NCBI GenBank assembly: GCA_934292805.1
Contig: CAKQXQ010000004.1
Coordinates: forward strand, 1 to 64,000
DNA length: 64,000 nucleotides
Origin: an uncultured Roseburia sp.
GTDB lineage: Bacteria > Bacillota > Clostridia > Lachnospirales > Lachnospiraceae
Direction of reading: 5' to 3'
The notes under the pieces were generated by a model. The model saw only the letters and a program-made list of their open reading frames with translations. It was not told the origin of the DNA and searched no databases. Made by a program: the position numbers and the translations under genes. Below are positions 62,728-64,000 of this stretch, one piece after another (positions within the stretch are counted from its first letter, which is position 1; each line of letters begins with the position of its first letter).

Positions 62728-64000
62728 ATGGAAAGAGAAATGAGAGTCAGACCGGGAACACCGGATGATGATAACAGAGAGTATCTTCCGGAAAAAATCA
62801 AAAATTCCGATATTGTAGTAAATGAAAACGGGAATAATTCACAGCCATATCCTGAACGATTGAAAGAATATAAAGAAGTACTTGCAGATGGAGTGGAGGA
62901 TATCTGGTATGAGTATGTACCGGAAGGTTATGATCCTTCAAAAAAAACACCATTGATCGTTTCCATGCATGGAGGACTGATGACAGGCTGGGGGCAGGCA
63001 ATCTATACTTCCTGGACAATGGTTGCAGACAGAGACAATGTGATCATTGTATTCCCAAATGCACACAGCAGAAGACTATGGACACTGGAAGCAACCGAGG
63101 AGGAGATTGAGGCAAATGTGAATGGACCGGAAGAACTGCGGATGAACTATGCAAAGCCTGACAGAGAAGACAATCATGATATTGCATTTGTGTTAGCATT
63201 GATCGAGAAGATCAAATCAAAATATAATATTGATGAAGAGCGTATTTTTATGCAGGGTATGTCAAATGGAAGTATGTTCACAACGCAGTTTGAAAAATAT
63301 TATGGAAATATTCTTGCAGGAGGGTCCGGTGCGGGTGGCTCGATTGTTAATCTGAAATTATTTTATGATAAAGACTGGAATGTTATCAATAAGGCAGGTG
63401 CACTTCCGGTCTGGGAAACAAAACCGGAAAAAAATGGACTTCCGCCATGGTGCGAATACAGTGAAGCTATTACTTATAAGTACAGCAGACTTTACTGGAT
63501 GAAAGTAAACGGATGTGTGACAGATCCGGAGATCAGTATTATCGGAGAAGACAATATGGCATTCTATAAAGGAGAGAAAGCCGATATGGTCTATACAGAT
63601 ATAAAAAACAGAGACCATGGAAATGCCTTTGATGAAGCTGTTTTAGTATGGGATTATCTGTTCTCCGGATACCGCAGAAAAGCGGATGGAACACTTGTGG
63701 ATATGGGATCCCGTATTCCTAGAAAGGGAGACGCATTTAATATTGCAGTTGCGGATGGATGTAAAAAAGCACTCTTTTGTAACAGAAAAACCGAGATGAA
63801 AGCAAATGCAATCAAATGGCAGAAATTAAAATATCATGGGTTAAATGGCGGTACAAAAGTCAGAGGTGAATACATCTGTGTGCCACTTTCTTTCCTTGCG
63901 GAGGCATTTGGAGCAGCATTCGAAAGCAGTGAACACGGACGGGATGTGACATTGACATGGGAGAACGGAAAAACTGCACAGTTTGCGGAAGGAAGCATTG
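62728..64000 (+). CDS. Paralog of the PHB-depolymerase-like hydrolase, partial
   Basis: The gene starts at ATG 62728 behind AAAGGAG and is still open after 424 codons at the window edge. It is a clear paralog of the preceding gene: both begin with RPGTPDDDNR and share MHGGLMTGWGQAIYTSW. The nucleophile is S179 in QGMSNGSMF, and the late His lies in RDHGNAFDEAVLVWDYLF. The central segment after the oxyanion region differs most and is likely to set specificity. The same stalk-like domain begins before the edge (CVPLSFLAEAFG). Confidence 0.85.
   Translation, partial: MEREMRVRPGTPDDDNREYLPEKIKNSDIVVNENGNNSQPYPERLKEYKEVLADGVEDIWYEYVPEGYDPSKKTPLIVSMHGGLMTGWGQAIYTSWTMVADRDNVIIVFPNAHSRRLWTLEATEEEIEANVNGPEELRMNYAKPDREDNHDIAFVLALIEKIKSKYNIDEERIFMQGMSNGSMFTTQFEKYYGNILAGGSGAGGSIVNLKLFYDKDWNVINKAGALPVWETKPEKNGLPPWCEYSEAITYKYSRLYWMKVNGCVTDPEISIIGEDNMAFYKGEKADMVYTDIKNRDHGNAFDEAVLVWDYLFSGYRRKADGTLVDMGSRIPRKGDAFNIAVADGCKKALFCNRKTEMKANAIKWQKLKYHGLNGGTKVRGEYICVPLSFLAEAFGAAFESSEHGRDVTLTWENGKTAQFAEGSI

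Overview
The window looks like a chromosome segment from a spore-forming, gut-type Lachnospiraceae (Clostridia). The evidence is an AT-rich base composition with strong AGGAGG-type ribosome binding sites, a SpoIID/SpoIIQ sporulation pair, Firmicutes-type ABC sugar importers with YesMN-type two-component systems, a domain-permuted GH3 glycosidase, a DUF4321 protein and the clostridial pair of putative DNA-repair proteins TIGR03915/TIGR03916. Genus and species cannot be fixed from the sequence alone. No tRNA, rRNA or CRISPR array was seen.

Layout. 0-3 kb: the end of an IS200/IS605 element (tnpB tail and right-end hairpin), gene scars, an unrecognised gene, and an ATPase_2/DUF234 protein with a strong promoter. 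3-8 kb: divergent membrane esterase and membrane-anchored GH3 glycosidase. 8-10 kb: LytTR regulator and GHKL kinase. 10-14 kb: RpiR-type regulator and nagB, then convergent DUF4321 and NhaC-type antiporter genes. 14-20.4 kb: MMPL/RND exporter, GLUG-repeat surface protein and tatD, joined by 4-nt overlaps. 20.4-28.2 kb: a LacI-controlled sucrose operon (regulator, class II aldolase, PfkB kinase, binding protein, two permeases, sucrose phosphorylase) with two matching operators. 28.2-37.3 kb: housekeeping and sporulation genes (radical SAM pair, methyltransferase, rsmA, spoIID, spoIIQ, DEAD-box helicase). 37.4-44.1 kb: an OmpR/histidine kinase pair and a YesM/YesN pair. 44.2-50.1 kb: a second sugar-type ABC importer followed by NIF3-like, DUF3237-like and NIF3-like genes. 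50.3-53.5 kb: an AbiE-type toxin-antitoxin locus whose toxin is fused to an AAA-ATPase/PD-(D/E)XK protein. 53.8-64 kb: esterase-family genes, a MATE exporter and a divergent YesMN pair; the last gene runs off the window.

How the parts may work together. The 40.7-64 kb stretch reads as an uptake and intracellular processing locus: YesMN sensors flank an ABC importer, and the esterase-family proteins all lack signal peptides and so should act on imported acylated compounds. The substrate is unknown. The most unusual items are the AbiEii-AAA/nuclease fusion, the NIF3-DUF3237-NIF3 cassette, an esterase paralog with its catalytic residues replaced, and a sigma-E-like spoIID promoter sitting inside the loop of the preceding terminator.
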